64,000 nt of DNA from Floccularia luteovirens (GCA_009739215.1 VSJF01000007.1:744001-808000); one strand, 5' to 3'. Positions 12,414 through 24,845 are shown, counted from the first letter of the stretch. Notes: generated by a model not told the origin, from the sequence alone. Program-made: numbers and translations.

Positions 12414-13916
12414 ATGAACACTCCACCTACTTCTTCTTTCGAAGAATCCTTAAAAATACCTGCAACTTCGCGAAGTCACTCAAAACTGACTAGTCAGACT
12501 CTCAATGAGCATCAATACCTTTCGATGCCACAAGAGCTTTCTATCCTCCAACAAAAACTCAGCAAAGCCAATCCAACACAATGTTCAGCCTCGACAATAA
12601 GTAGTCTACCTAATGAAATCCTTTCCCAAATATTTACTCATTGCCTACCATCTGTCGACTTCCTTATACCCCACCATCGACATGCACCACTTCTCCTTGG
12701 CCAGATTTCGAGGCACTGGCGAGCAATTGCATTAGCAACTCCACAACTTTGGACATCACTTTATATCCATTACAAAGGTCCCATCGATGTTGCGGCAACC
12801 AGCATCTGGCTCTCCCACTCAGGCGATCTCCCCCTCAACGTATCCCTTGCTATTGATTTTGGTGAGCAGAGTCAACAGCCCATCCTAGATGTCATTATGC
12901 GGCACGCCCACCGCTGGCAAAAAGTCCGTTTTGACTTTCGCCATCTCATTTGTCCGCCCATGTATACTCTCTCCGCTGCTCACGGACGTATTCCACTTCT
13001 ACGTTCATTCGAATTCCACGCACGCGATGTCAGTACTTCCAATATAATGCCCATTACGCAGCTTCTTGCAGATGCCCCAGGTATCCGTGAAGTTACGTGG
13101 GCGGATGATCTGGCAGACATGGACGCACTGCTTCGTCTTCCACTTGCACGCCTGACCCGCTTAGCGCTCGTCATAGACCACGGATTATTGGATTACATTG
13201 AACTCCTCGACCAATGTGAAAACCTAGAGCACATTCGTATCACACGACCTTGCGCGAGGCCTGATCCTACTCGGCCACCGCTTATCCTACCTAAACTTAC
13301 ATCGCTCAATATCGCCTGTGATCTAATGGGTGTTCTCGATCACCTTGTATTACCCACTCTTAAGCATGTTCGTGTCCATGCGAAACACCATGCTCCTGCC
13401 ATCTCAGCGGCTATGGGTATGGGGGATATTTCTCCATGGTCCCCATCGACGTTATTGTCACTCCTTGATCGCTCCTCTTGTGCCATTGAGAGTCTGTGGT
13501 TGGATGTACCGATGAAGGAGAATGACCTTATTGAATGTTTGCATCGGATGAGTAACTCGCTTGTTAATCTAAGCGTCATGAGCATGGGAATAGGTATTGG
13601 TGATTTAATTATTGGAGCCCTGACGCCATCCAAAGATGACGATAAAGAGTGTTTGTGTCCACGTCTTCAGAATATCCAGTTAGATGCACCTCTTTCGTGT
13701 GCTGCTGGAAGAGTAGCTGCTATGGTAGAACAACGACTTATTCTCACAGAGGAGGGGAAGAGAAGACGAATACAGAGTCTGCGCGTCCTCGACGATGTGA
13801 AAGACATCCATCGACTTGTTGAGATGCGCAACATGGGACTAAAGTTGGAGGTGGTGAAGAGGAAAGAAACAAGGGTGCGAAGGAACCATTACAGGAGGAA
13901 GTGCCCGAGTCGTTGA
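12414..13916 (+). CDS. F-box-like domain protein
   Basis: A single uninterrupted 500-codon frame. After a Ser/Thr-rich N-terminus and a short helix (ELSILQQKLSKAN), the F-box begins near residue 62: STISSLPNEILSQIFTHCLP, then LLLGQISRHWRAIALATPQL with WTSLYI. This is the standard agaricomycete F-box-like arrangement. The rest is a series of degenerate leucine-rich segments (LRSFEFHARDV, LTRLALVIDHGLLD, LEHIRITRP, LTSLNIACDLM, LKHVRVHAKH), as expected for the substrate-binding part. F-box proteins bridge substrates to SCF ubiquitin ligases through Skp1; the substrate is unknown. An alternative start is the Met at residue 38 (MPQELS). The C-terminus is very basic (KRKETRVRRNHYRRK) and could be a nuclear signal. 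Confidence 0.82.
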   Translation: MNTPPTSSFEESLKIPATSRSHSKLTSQTLNEHQYLSMPQELSILQQKLSKANPTQCSASTISSLPNEILSQIFTHCLPSVDFLIPHHRHAPLLLGQISRHWRAIALATPQLWTSLYIHYKGPIDVAATSIWLSHSGDLPLNVSLAIDFGEQSQQPILDVIMRHAHRWQKVRFDFRHLICPPMYTLSAAHGRIPLLRSFEFHARDVSTSNIMPITQLLADAPGIREVTWADDLADMDALLRLPLARLTRLALVIDHGLLDYIELLDQCENLEHIRITRPCARPDPTRPPLILPKLTSLNIACDLMGVLDHLVLPTLKHVRVHAKHHAPAISAAMGMGDISPWSPSTLLSLLDRSSCAIESLWLDVPMKENDLIECLHRMSNSLVNLSVMSMGIGIGDLIIGALTPSKDDDKECLCPRLQNIQLDAPLSCAAGRVAAMVEQRLILTEEGKRRRIQSLRVLDDVKDIHRLVEMRNMGLKLEVVKRKETRVRRNHYRRKCPSR

Positions 13917-14278
13917 AGTGATCTGTGGTATTGACGGTTATTATGAAAGCCTTTCCTTTTCTGCTCTTTCCCTTTGATATTTTGTTATGTTCTCTCCCTT
14001 TTGGACTTTAGATCTTCAACGATAAACGGTAATACGTAGACTCTCACATCGTGTCATTCATCTGCACATCCATTCTCCCACTGTATATCAGCTACATCTT
14101 CATCATTTCGTTCTTTGTCTTTATACTTGGTACTTTTTTGGAACTGTACATAATTGCAATAGAATACCCCCTTTCTCTGCAATCTGGTACCTACCGTGCT
14201 GCATGAATGCCACTATATAGTGTCATGTGATCACACAATATCAATTCTCTACACACACCGCGACAACTGATAACCTCC
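13917..14278. other. Intergenic, 362 bp
   Basis: A pyrimidine-rich tract follows the F-box gene stop and leads into the promoter of the Wss1-like gene. No coding or repeat signal was seen. Confidence 0.5.
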
Positions 14279-16196
14279 ATGGTGCACCTCCGTCTGAACG
14301 AAACAGAATCAAGTCCAAATCCCCATATCAACTTCATCACCGCGTTACCATGCTCTGACCCCACCGCACACGAGGAAGCTCGCCAGCTTCTTCGCGCTCT
14401 TGCAGCTCAAGTACGTCCACTCATGAAGGCCCATGGCTTCATGGTGAACAGCTTTGAAGAGGTTCGTACGTATCCAGACACACTGTTATTATCTAACTTT
14501 GACATAAGTATGAATATAATGCCGTTTTTGCGGGTCGCAATTGGAACAACGGCGAGACTGTTGGTCAGTCAACACGTAATTTGCAAACTTGATGGACTTC
14601 CTGACGTCTTCAAAGAAATCGTCCTGAAGAGACCGGACGGCTCATTCTGCCCCACGTCGTGGCTAATGAGCACCTTGTGTCATGAGGTCCGTCAGTCACC
14701 CAATCACAATTCACCCTATGTTAATAAAACCTTCATCAGCTGGCACATATCAAGGTGGATAGCACCAATATTTGTACCTAGCTCAACTAACATATCTGTA
14801 GCATATGAACCATGGGCCTGCCTTCCAATCTCTCTGGAGTCGCTTAAGAGTGGAGGTGCGCCAGCTTCAAGATAGAGGATACTACGGCGATGGTACAATT
14901 CTATTTTTCTTATCCCACTCCTAACAAGGCTAATCTCTAACTCATTTCGTAAACATAGGTCTCTGGTCAACAGGCACCCGCTTAGCGGACTCTGCTCGCA
15001 TCTCGGGACGAGGAATCGATTCTGGAGACTTCCCTGAATACATGGTACGGCACTTTACTCTAACATATCTCGTATCCTAAAACATAATACCCCACGTTCA
15101 GTGTGGTGGTGCTCAATCTCGTCAACGTCCTACCGCATTGCGTCGTAGACGTCATGGTGCACCTCGCCGTGAAGTCGTTCCATCCCTCCATACAGGTCGA
15201 CAGACTGCCAAAAAACGCAAGTCTGGCGCGCGTGTTACTACAAAATATGCCTTTTCCGGAGAAGGGAATTTATTGGCTGACGTGGATGGATCTAGCAAGG
15301 TGAAGGGTACGGGGTTCGGAAAGAAGGCTGGGAGGTGAGTTATTGACAATCTGGCTTAACAAGCCACGCTGAATAGTCATGAATTCTTTTAAGCAAGCGC
15401 GCTAGAGATGAGCGTGCACTTGCGGTTGAGAAAAGAATTCAGATGCTCGCTGCGAGTCAGGGTCAAGGTATGAACTTTCTCAGTGCACACACACATTCTG
15501 GGGCTCAAACTGAGAATATCCAGCTTCTACCCTACCTGTGAAATCAGAAACACAAAAACCAGTGCCTAAAGATATACTAGAGATTGATGACTCCTCTGAT
15601 GATGAAGTAGAATTTGTCGCTGAAACTGACATTGATAGACGTCAAACCCTACTGGCCTCTGAAGAAAATGGTGATCTATCTGACAAGCTAGGCAGAGGCA
15701 CCGCATGGAAAGCATTTGAGAATGATTTCAATTTCTTTGGTGCCGGAACATCTAGCAATAAACCGATTATAAAGAAGGATGCTGATATTATTGAAATATC
15801 TTCCGATGAGGAATTCATTGAGGGTGCTACTTCTAATGATTGTGATATACCAATTGCTTCGGGATCAACATTTACCACCGGAAACGTAGGAAACAACAAA
15901 AACAAAAGCAAAGGGAAGGACAGAGAACAAAGCAAGGAAACAACAGTTGGAACAAGGTCACAACGTACGTGTGCATCTCCAAAATTCAGAACGTCTTTTC
16001 ATTAATCACTTCCATTCTAGCGTCGTCAAAACGACCCAAAATCACTAAAAGTCTCGAAATTGGACGTATTGTTATGTCTGAAATCGATCTGCGTAAGAAA
16101 GAAGCGTTAGGTATTGCTACAGTGAGGGATGAACAACGAAGATTGGGCGGAAAACCACCAGACAGAACAAGCGCAGGTACAGTCTCTGGTCGGTAG
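14279..16196 (+). CDS. Wss1-type WLM metalloprotease with SUMO-interacting motifs
   Basis: Ten exons join in frame to about 397 residues: 14279..14461, 14509..14563, 14616..14686, 14740..14754, 14802..14892, 14959..15044, 15102..15334, 15394..15467, 15524..15964 and 16021..16196. The WLM domain shows VEIVLKRPDG, FCPTSWLMSTLCHE, and then the zinc site HELAHIKHMNHGPAF with catalytic Glu and three His. LWSRLRVEVRQLQDRGYYGDG and LWSTGTRLADSARISGRG follow. The C-terminal half is acidic and carries two likely SUMO-interacting motifs, DILEIDDSSDDEVEFV and DIIEISSDEEF. Wss1 proteases cut proteins cross-linked to DNA and are recruited by SUMO; that role is transferred from the family. Exon 4 is a 15-nt microexon encoding LAHIK of the active site. 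The frame is intact. Confidence 0.9.
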
Positions 16197-16524
16197 TGTT
16201 ATGTTCATTATGTATACTTATGAAGTTATATATTTTCTTGCATAAATTTATGTCATTTATTGGCAATCTTTGATTCGCACAAAAATACAACCGGCAAACT
16301 TTACATACTGCATAACAATGCCTTTACTATCTTTCTCGCCTTGAATTTGAACCAAGTTCCTTTACCTCCAACATCTGTTAACTACTGTCAGAGATCACAA
16401 GCACCAGACATGATAGGAATGACATACAAGATTTCATAGTTCTCCCTTACAATATGTTCACTTCCTCCGAAGGAGACATTACAGCTACCCCTAACAGAAA
16501 ATTAAACAAGTCATTCTTTGCTTA
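16197..16524. other. Intergenic between convergent genes, 328 bp
   Basis: AT-rich 3' flank between two convergent stops. No feature was recognised. Confidence 0.5.
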
Positions 16525-17376
16525 TTAGTTGGAATATTGAGTTTCTAGTACGTACAGGTGTTCTCCTGTCTTTCCCGGAACTCGAACGCCATTTACAACA
16601 GCAAGAGCATGGTAAAGTTTATTACCATTCTCTTCATACCCCCCTTCAATTGGGTGCCTGCCAGGTGGAATCCGGCCATATGAAGTGGGAACCCACTCCA
16701 TTTGTTGGGGGTTAAACGGCAGGAGATCATATCGTCCATGATGAGCATGTTCTACCCCTCCATATGGCACTGCAGCGGGAGGTGATAGATGAGGACCAAT
16801 CTTGCAAGGATGGACCGAGGTCTCGAATAATGCTGAGCCGATGAAAACTGGAGAGACACCATCGGCATCGAAGCAAGGAGGTTGTCCAAGTTGCTGGAAA
16901 TCTGGGAAGGCGGAAGTCGTACTCAGGGGAATACGATATCCAGAAGGTGGTGGGGAGGCTGCAGGAGGTGCACTATACGCTGGGGGAGCACTCGATCCGA
17001 TTGGCCCCTCGCGATAAGAGCTTTGGACATACGATTCAGGAATGGCGATGGAGGGATCTTTGAACACTCCAGTTCCTGCGTTGTGAGCTGAAGAATCGAA
17101 GGAGTTATTGTAGCCTCCAGTGTTGTAGTACTTGTTATCCATGTTTCCCTTGTCCTTGTCTTTATGACCTTTGTCCTTCTTGTCTTTGTTCTTGTCCTTG
17201 TCTTTATCCTTGTCTTTGTCCTTTTCCTTTTCCTTCTCTTTCTTATCCTTCTTATCCTTGGATTTATCCTTCTTGTCTTTGTCCTTCTTGTCTTTCTTCG
17301 GTTTCTTGTCGTGTCCTTTGGATGAGTCTGACTCACTTCCTGACGAACTAGAATCGGAGTCTTTATGACGAGCCAT
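16525..17376 (-). CDS. DM9/DUF3421 repeat protein with Lys/Asp-rich tract
   Basis: A single exon of about 283 codons. I chose the Met at 17376 (MARHKDSDSSSSGSESD); an in-frame upstream ATG at 17409 adds 11 residues. Residues about 20-75 are almost only Lys, Asp and Glu in KDK and KEK units, encoded by a purine-rich simple repeat. A Gly/Pro/Tyr-rich linker follows. The C-terminal 120 residues hold two DM9-type repeats: FIGSALFETSVHPCKIGPHL with VPYGGVEHAHHGRYDLLPF, then MEWVPTSYGRIPPGRHPIEG with YHALAVVNGVRVPGKTGEHL. DM9 repeats occur in animal lectin-like proteins and in fungi; some bind mannose, and the fungal function is unknown. The opposite strand of the Lys tract reads as a hydrophobic Ser/Leu frame, which is only a shadow. 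Confidence 0.8.
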   Translation of the reverse strand: MARHKDSDSSSSGSESDSSKGHDKKPKKDKKDKDKKDKSKDKKDKKEKEKEKDKDKDKDKDKNKDKKDKGHKDKDKGNMDNKYYNTGGYNNSFDSSAHNAGTGVFKDPSIAIPESYVQSSYREGPIGSSAPPAYSAPPAASPPPSGYRIPLSTTSAFPDFQQLGQPPCFDADGVSPVFIGSALFETSVHPCKIGPHLSPPAAVPYGGVEHAHHGRYDLLPFNPQQMEWVPTSYGRIPPGRHPIEGGYEENGNKLYHALAVVNGVRVPGKTGEHLYVLETQYSN

Positions 17377-17613
17377 GTTTAGATACGAGTACTTTATTGA
17401 CGTATGCAACGGTTGGCAGTAAAGGTATCAGGTTTACAGCAATTCAGTAAGCAGACAGTTAAGCGCTCTAGCGGCTGCTTCTGAGGTAAATATACAAAAA
17501 TGCAATCCATGTTTCCCTGCATCCAAATGAATTGGTTGTTTCAAGTCCGTACCGTGCTGCCGAGATACACAAATAGCTGTATAGAATGGTGGTATTCATT
17601 TAAAGGGTCCCAG

Positions 17614-20600
17614 TTAATCCTTCTTTTCACCTGGGCCAGGTGGCAATTGGATCTCCTCAAAACCCCAGTCACTCGAATTGATTGACGGTAGCCCGAGTGA
17701 AGATTTTCCGACCGGTAGTTTACGAATAGCAGCTGCAGAAGTGCTCTTAGAGTTCGGCGTGTGGACATCTGAGCTCTCTTCTTGATCGTTCAATGTCACG
17801 GATTGCATCGATTTCGAAATCGAGCTGAGAAGAAAAAACTTGTGGTTAAGTCACTTAATAAAAAGGACATCACTTACTGAATTTCCTGAATGCGCTGATG
17901 ACTCCACGACCTGCAAACTTCTTTGAACTGTCTAAATATTTCTGCCAGACCATTGTAGAACTTCATATATGCATAATTAGTCTAAGAGTATCAGCATCAT
18001 TTAACATCTACTTACTTGGAAACCTTCATCTAGATTTCGGGTTATTTCCTTATATTTGAGATATGCTAGGTCAAGCGACTGCAAAGCATGCTCCCGTGCT
18101 TTGACCGAAGGATCGTCCTTTCTAGATTGCAAGAAAACTTCGTTCAGACTCTGTTTTACAAGTTGTTAGGTTTATTAAAATTCAGAGCATTATCTCGCAC
18201 CTCTATTTCCACTAGTAGTGCTCGTTCTTTCTGTTCCATATCAGCAAATTCATGCAGGAATTTGTCGTACTTCGCTAATTGTTCTTCAGACACATCTTCA
18301 AACATGGCGGGTTGCACTTCAGTCAAACGCTCAAAACCGGAAGCTCCTTTCCTGATGAGTGGTTCAATATCATCTGCTTCCGCCAGCATTTTAGCTCTGT
18401 TGACTAATTGCTCCCTTTCTCTACGTAAAGAATCCAGTTCCTCCAGTTTTACACGCAAGGCACGAGCGTGATTCCTTGTTTGTTTATTTTGGGCAGTTGA
18501 GGATACTGTGGAAGAAGGAACAGATGCCTCAAGGTCTGCCTTTGGAAAAAAGTTAAAGGACGATCACTTCCATAAAAATTTCCCGTACCTCATCCATTGA
18601 TAATTCTGTAATACTTTGTTCCCATTCATCCCATTTTTGCCTCACCACCTCATCGCTAGCAGCAGCTTGGGAAAGTATACTTCGATAGCGTTTCTCCTTC
18701 TCAATGAGCTCTTTATTGGCCTCGTGTGAAGGCGGTCGATCTAGAGGAGATTCTTTACGCGCTGATTCGTCCTCAGACGCTTCATTGTCTAATATATCCA
18801 TTGCCTGACGGATCAGTCAGTGAAGATAGAAACATGCTAGAAACTAGCATATTACTTCATCCAAAGTTGCCAGATCTTGTTGGGCTAAACGTTGCACATC
18901 TTCTATGGATGCTTCAATCTTAGCTGGCCCATCCTCCATACGAATCTCTTCCGCTTTTCTAAGCAAACTAGGGGGTAAACCTATAGGTCTCTCAAGAGCT
19001 TCCAGTGATGATGGTAGGTGAAGTTTCCGCAATACACTAGTCATATTGTCAGTTCGGCATAAAATATGTGGATAAGATTATACCTGTCCACATGGTCCTG
19101 CAGCGCTTGTGAAACATCGATTACCTGCTCCTTTACAAGAGTGTCCTTCCGATAGTTATATAAGTCTATAAACGTTTTATAAATTGTTGGCTTCGATACA
19201 TATTCACACGTACTGATTGCTTCCCGAGCCCCCCAATTCAAAAGGCGTTCGAAGAGAAATTGTCGAGAACCAACCACGCTGGAAGGATTCGTTAAGCCAA
19301 CCGGCGTTGTCGAATTTACCAGATTTGTTTGTTGTATTGGGGGTAGCACTGAGATAGCCGGCACATCTTGATGATATATAAGGTCATTATCTCGTTCTGC
19401 CCGCACTATGCTTTTTTGTACAGTTTCCAGGAGGGACTAGGGGAGGTTAGAATATGCAACACCAACAGGCATATCACAAACCTTTATGTCATTAATAACG
19501 GCCTGAGTTACTCCTCCGCGGAGAGCAATGTCGTACGCTTGTTTTGCTTCACTCTGTGCCTGCGATAACCGAGCTAGCTCAAGTCCATACCTATGTGCAC
19601 GTAATCAAATCTTGATGTAACAGAAAATAACTTGAATGACATGATACTAACCTACTAGCATCAATCTCCTCCATACTTTTCCTTAATTCGGCTACAGCAC
19701 TAAAGTGGTGAGCCTTCGCTTCGATGTGAGGTAGCCAGTCCTAAAATATATTGAGCAACCTCTTCTTTCTTATTCCGTCAAGAATTATACCGATGGAAGC
19801 ATTTGCTTTATTAAGTGTGACCCCTCACGGAATGTGGTGACAGATGTTTGATACAATGTCGCGGCCTGTGAATATCATTAATTAAGACGTCATAACACCA
19901 GATGGATTGTAAACTGACTCTGGCAGCAATTTTTGCAATGAGAGAATTCTTGTAATTGTCTGTGACATGTGAGAGTTAATAATCAGAGAACAGAGTTCTC
20001 ACTAATTTTGGCCAGTTGCCATGAGCACTCTTGGGCTTGAGCTAGCATCAGGAATTCCAGACCTTTCACGAAAGGTTCTGACAAGTCGAGAGGAATGTCT
20101 TCGGTATCCGGAGGATGTGTTAATCTCGGTAAGGCCGATGAGTGAAGAAACAATAAGGTTCCTGCAGCATTCTGATATTAAGTTTAGGTTCAGAGTTTTC
20201 GGTTCGTGATTGTATATAAACCACCTGATAGTTAGCTACAGCTCTTTTAATGCCATCTAATGTTGATCTGTCTTCATTCGCTGCCAATTGAGAATACAGA
20301 GCGGCAAGATTAAAGAGTACTGAGGCTTTCTCAAAAGCCAGGCTCGGAAGTGAGATAGGTAATCCTGATTTATTTCCGAAAACAGGGGCGTAAGAAATGA
20401 ATAGGTGAATCTGAGAATAAATTAAATGATGAGCGGTATCCATTCAAGGTTGAAGCATACATCTGAGGGAAATTTGGCCATGATGGATATCAGCTGTGCA
20501 TGATACCTATTATAAAAATCAGATCAGATGGTTATCCAAATGTGAGGCGGTTGCAGCACACAGAAGGATAGAATCGATTCGACTGCTGTGGACTACGACA

Positions 20601-20755
20601 CCAACTCCGTCTTTCCGAAGGTCTTGCCATACTTTTATATCTTCTTTGAATTCATCGGGATGTGCACCACTATATGCTGATATGTATTCTCGCACAGCAT
20701 CTTTAATATCTGCAGAGTAGGTCTTTTTGAAAGGTATGGGTAGTAGGTTGGGCAT
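17614..20755 (-). CDS. PalA/Rim20-type BRO1 domain protein (pH signalling, ESCRT)
   Basis: Multi-exon gene. It starts at 20755 with MPNLLPIPFKKTYSADIKDA, close to the PalA/Rim20 N-terminus and unlike Bro1 itself. BRO1-domain strings follow: IKVWQDLRKDGVG, FISYAPVFGNKSGLPISL and FEKASVLFNLAALYSQLA, where the FEKASVLFNLAALYS part is the family signature. Later exons form helical coiled-coil segments typical of the V domain (for example LEELDSLRREREQLVNRAKM and EEQLAKYDKFLHEFADMEQK). The C-terminus ends with SDWGFEEIQLPPGPGEKKD. In known fungi, PalA/Rim20 binds the PacC/Rim101 transcription factor and ESCRT-III Snf7 to activate PacC at alkaline pH. More than ten short introns make the middle exons approximate. 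ALIX-like naming would be equally valid. Confidence 0.85.
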
Positions 20756-21574
20756 GGTAGAGGATGATGAAAGGCCTAGTCGTAAGTTAGAGGTACATAT
20801 ATCAGATGTCCAAACATTCATTCATAATTCCCTTTGCCTAAGGTTCTCAAGAACTGAATTCAAGTCTCTTTATGTTCGGCATATACCGTTAGGCTTTCCC
20901 ACATATCATATTGGGTCTCTCGTATGCCTTGAAGACTATCTTCTAGCTCTTGTGACTTCTCACGCATTTCCACAGCCTCGGGCCCTCTGTGAACATGTGT
21001 CGTTTAGACTCTAGGACTTGTGGGTGAGGCCTGAGGACGAAGCAATATATATGGTGCTTTGAAAGATCAAGGAGATAGCATGACAAAACACATGTGAATA
21101 AGGCAGCAAGAATAATGTTCAAATGGGATTGTTGATCTATGTAGATTCTACAATTTTACATAGCAACCAGTCGAGCTTCAACTGACTAGTACCCCATGAG
21201 TTCTGGACCATTCATGATGTCTGCTTTGGGCGGTACTGTAGATATACGTAGAATATGGATGTGAGACGAGGTCCCAGCTAAATTGCGGAACAATAGCTGC
21301 TGTGTGGCAATACATTTGATAACTAAAACTGTGTGTGGGAGAATCCTGTATCCTCAGTTTGGCTTCCCTATCAACTAAGTTCATTGCCCACAAGCTGTTT
21401 GTCCTCATCTCATTCGATACCCCTCACGACCCTCCATCCTATATTTTATTCAGGAGGTCTTCCGCTGTTGCTGGACTGTAAGCGCTGGAGCTGCTAAGTT
21501 TTCTACCAACGGGCCTCAAAATCCAACCGCATTCGTCCCATATTGTTTTTCTATTCTTCTCTTAACGGCGCATC
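20756..21574. other. Divergent promoter region, palA-like and RasGAP genes
   Basis: This 0.8-kb interval lies between two genes transcribed away from each other. The stretch just before the RasGAP ATG is pyrimidine-rich (21510-21570). No additional gene is supported. Confidence 0.5.
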
Positions 21575-24375
21575 ATGTCATATGTGGATCAACCTACCTC
21601 ACCCTCTGGTATATCCTCACGCAGGATGGCCAATAGGTCGACCAATAGGTATAGCGTAACCGCCCTGTTCAGCATGGCAGCTGAGCAGGATGTTGAAGTC
21701 GAGGATGATCTAGCAAGAGGTATGTTCAGTTTGAGTCTTTTTCGCTTCTTTTTTTTTCTGAACGTTTTGTCGCATACATAAAGCACAGAAACGTTTGAGA
21801 GATTTGAAGGGAAAAATTTCGGCTCAATCCAAGAAGAATTTTGTGTTGGAGCGGGATGTTCGTTATCTTGACTCTCGAATTGCTCTTCTCATTCAGAACA
21901 GAATGGCATTGGACGAGGTAAGTACCCGATGCCAGCTGTATGTACTGTCACTTAAGGCAATTTAGCAACGGGAGGTTGAAAGAACCTTGGAGGACGTCGA
22001 TCCGACTGAGGGTCATTACCCTGATGACCGGAAGCTCCAACAATACTCCAACCTGTTTTTCCTCTTGCAATCCGAGCCCCGCCACATTGCAGCTCTTTGC
22101 CGTCTTGTTTCCTTGTCCGAAATTGACACACTTCTCCAAACTGTGATGTTCACGCTCTATGGTAACCAGTACGAGAGTCGAGAAGAGCATCTCCTTCTCA
22201 CGATGTTCCAATCCGTTCTTTCTGCACAATTCGAAACTGCGACTGAATTTGGATCGTTGCTTCGTGCCAATACCCCTGTTTCCCGTATGATGACAACCTA
22301 TACTCGCCGTGGACCCGGCCAAAGCTACCTCAAGAGTGTTCTTGCAGAGCGCATCAATAGTTTGATAGAACACAAGGATCTAAATTTGGAAATCAATCCA
22401 GTGAAGGTGTGTAACGCATTTGAATGATTTTAAATTACGAAATCAGAGTTCACAGCTCCTTCCTAGGTCTATGAACAAATGATAAATCAAATTGAAGAAG
22501 AGACTGGTTCACTTCCATCTAATTTACCCCGAGGAGTAGCTCCTGAAATTGCAGCGGAAAATTTGGATGTGCAGGCTATCATTGCTCCTCGCCTCACGAT
22601 GCTTATGGAAATTGCCAATTCGTTCCTTGTTACTATTATTGAAAGTATGGAGAGTGTTCCGTACGGGATTCGATGGATCTGCAAACAGATCAGGAGTCTC
22701 ACAAGGGTGTGTGGTCAAATTTTCTATACTGCATGGCGTTGACTGGAATATTTGATTAGCGTAAATATCCAGAAGCAACAGATTATGCTATATGTTCACT
22801 TATTGGAGGTTTCTTCTTCCTTCGATTTATAAACCCCGCCATCGTCACTCCACAAGCATATATGCTTGTAGAAGGAGTCCCTGCGAAACATCCTAGAAGA
22901 ACTTTAACTTTGGTTAGTATTAAACTTCAAACCCTCATGACCTCAGTCTGATATGCTGATATTAGATTGCGAAAAATGCTCCAAAACCTGGCAAATAAAC
23001 CTTCTTATGCTAAAGAAGCCTATATGATTACTCTGAATCCGTTTGTTGAAAATAACAAAGCCCGAATAAACCAATTCTTGAACAGTCTTTGTGAAGTTGG
23101 TGATTTCTACGATACTTTAGAGGTGTGCCCCGTCCCGCTTATTATTCAATATGACTAATGTAGTGGATAGATGGATCAATACATGGCTCTTTCCAAGAAA
23201 GACTTGATGATTCATATCACCATGAATGAATTGTACAACACCCACTCCTTAATATTACAACACATCGAAACTTTGGTAGGAATATTTGATATATAAATTA
23301 CACTACCGAACGATGCTTATAATTTATTTTAGTCTCCCAATGACAAGCAACACCTACGCATCTTGACCGATGAACTTGGACCTGCCCCATCACAAGTTCC
23401 CCGCAAAGAAAATCGTGCCATTGAACTGAATCTGTATAGTCGATGGGAAACGCCTATTCAAGACATCCAGAGTGCATTAATGGACTCGGTCTCGTCAAAT
23501 GACATGCTATACATGGAAACCAAATCAATATTTGTTCAACTCATTCGTTCACTACCGCATGCTGCCGAAAAGCGACCATACAATTTATCCGCAATTGCTG
23601 AGCGCGCTGCTACGACTAAAGATGCAGTTCTTGTCAGAAAGGGTATAAAAGTTAAGGAGATGCTTCGTGAATTGGAGGAGCAAAAGGTGATTGAGCAGGG
23701 TGACGGTTACAAGTTGATGCAGGAAGAAGTTGCCGCAGAACTTGTTCATCTCGGTAACTTGCGAGAAAAAGTGATCCTGGAGACCAAGTCACTTGAAGCC
23801 GTGTACAAGACCATTTGTGACCACAACAACTATATGCGGTCCCAGCTTGAACAGTACAAAGCATACCTACAGAATGTTCGCCTGACGGCTTCGAAGGAAA
23901 AAGGTAGTACGGGAGGGGTTGGGGTTGTAACGGTCGGAGGCAAGGAAAAGAAGCCGACGAAGGCAGTCGTTCTTGGACCTTATAGGTTTACGCACGCACA
24001 GTTAGAAAAAGAAGGCATCATCGTAGAAAGCAATGTACCAGATAACAGGTGCGTGTTTCTTTCTTGGCTGCAAACTAGTAATTGATCAGTTTCCAGACGT
24101 CCAAACATTTACTTCAATATAACCTCTCCTACTCCTGGTACATTTATCATAGCTCTCCATTACAAAGGCCGGGAGAAAGCTATCTTAGAGATGGACTTGA
24201 AGATTGACGACTTATTGGAAAAGGTAAAGATTCTGAATGTGATTGCTCATAAAACTCGCACTAAATATTTATAAAACAGCAAAAGGACAATAAACATCTC
24301 CTGGACCTGGAATATGTGCAGTTGAATGTTCCAAAAGTACTTGGGTTGTTGAAAAAGGTGTTTGCTAAGAGGTAA
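21575..24375 (+). CDS. Ras GTPase-activating protein, IQGAP-related (Gap1/Sar1 type)
   Basis: Multi-exon gene starting [20 protein letters not shown] and ending LLKKVFAKR at 24375, about 750 residues. A short coiled coil ([20 protein letters not shown]) precedes the RasGAP domain. Domain strings are [20 protein letters not shown], then [20 protein letters not shown] with the candidate arginine finger in LLRANT, and later [17 protein letters not shown], the FLRxxxPA signature. The C-terminal RasGAP_C region shows [15 protein letters not shown], a coiled coil, and [20 protein letters not shown] with [20 protein letters not shown]. No calponin-homology domain or IQ motif was seen, which fits the short fission-yeast Gap1/Sar1 form rather than a full IQGAP. 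It would switch Ras off. A Ras gene lies near the right edge of this window. The frame is intact. Confidence 0.9.
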
Positions 24376-24845
24376 CTTGTACAATCACCGTTTATTTTAA
24401 TAAGTTCCATGCTACGTTTATTTTATTCTCCGTACCTTTGAAATTGACTCGTTTCGTTATACCTGGAATTATGTTTCCTTCTTTCTCTTTTATCTCGGAT
24501 GTATCATCTACAATGTAGTACGTAGTACGTCTGTCTTCTACAGATGTTGTTCTTTAATTGAGTTCGCATGTATTCCTTGATAGAGAACTTACAATGAAGA
24601 GTGATAGACGCTCTGAAACTGTGTGAAGATAAAAAAAGTAGACGCGGAGTGTTGTGAGCGTGGTACGGCTGTCTGTTCCCGTCTGAATCAATTGTCTCCG
24701 TTTTTAAGTCATAACAACCACCGCCATCCGGCTCTTCACTTCAGTCATTATAAACCTCTTCTTTTTCACCTGGCACAAGCCTGACGCTCTTTTCTGAACC
24801 CCTTTTACTGCATCGTCGCATGTGGTGTTAGTGATAAATCAAAGT
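24376..24845. other. Intergenic, aspartic protease promoter
   Basis: 470 bp between two co-directional genes. A TATA-like cattataaacc lies near 24746, about 100 bp before the protease ATG. Nothing else was recognised. Confidence 0.45.

Noticed and set aside
17171..17368. Plus-strand frame of Ser/Leu/Phe repeats resembling a hydrophobic protein
   Set aside because: It is the antisense reading of the Lys/Asp codons of the DM9 gene. It has no independent support.
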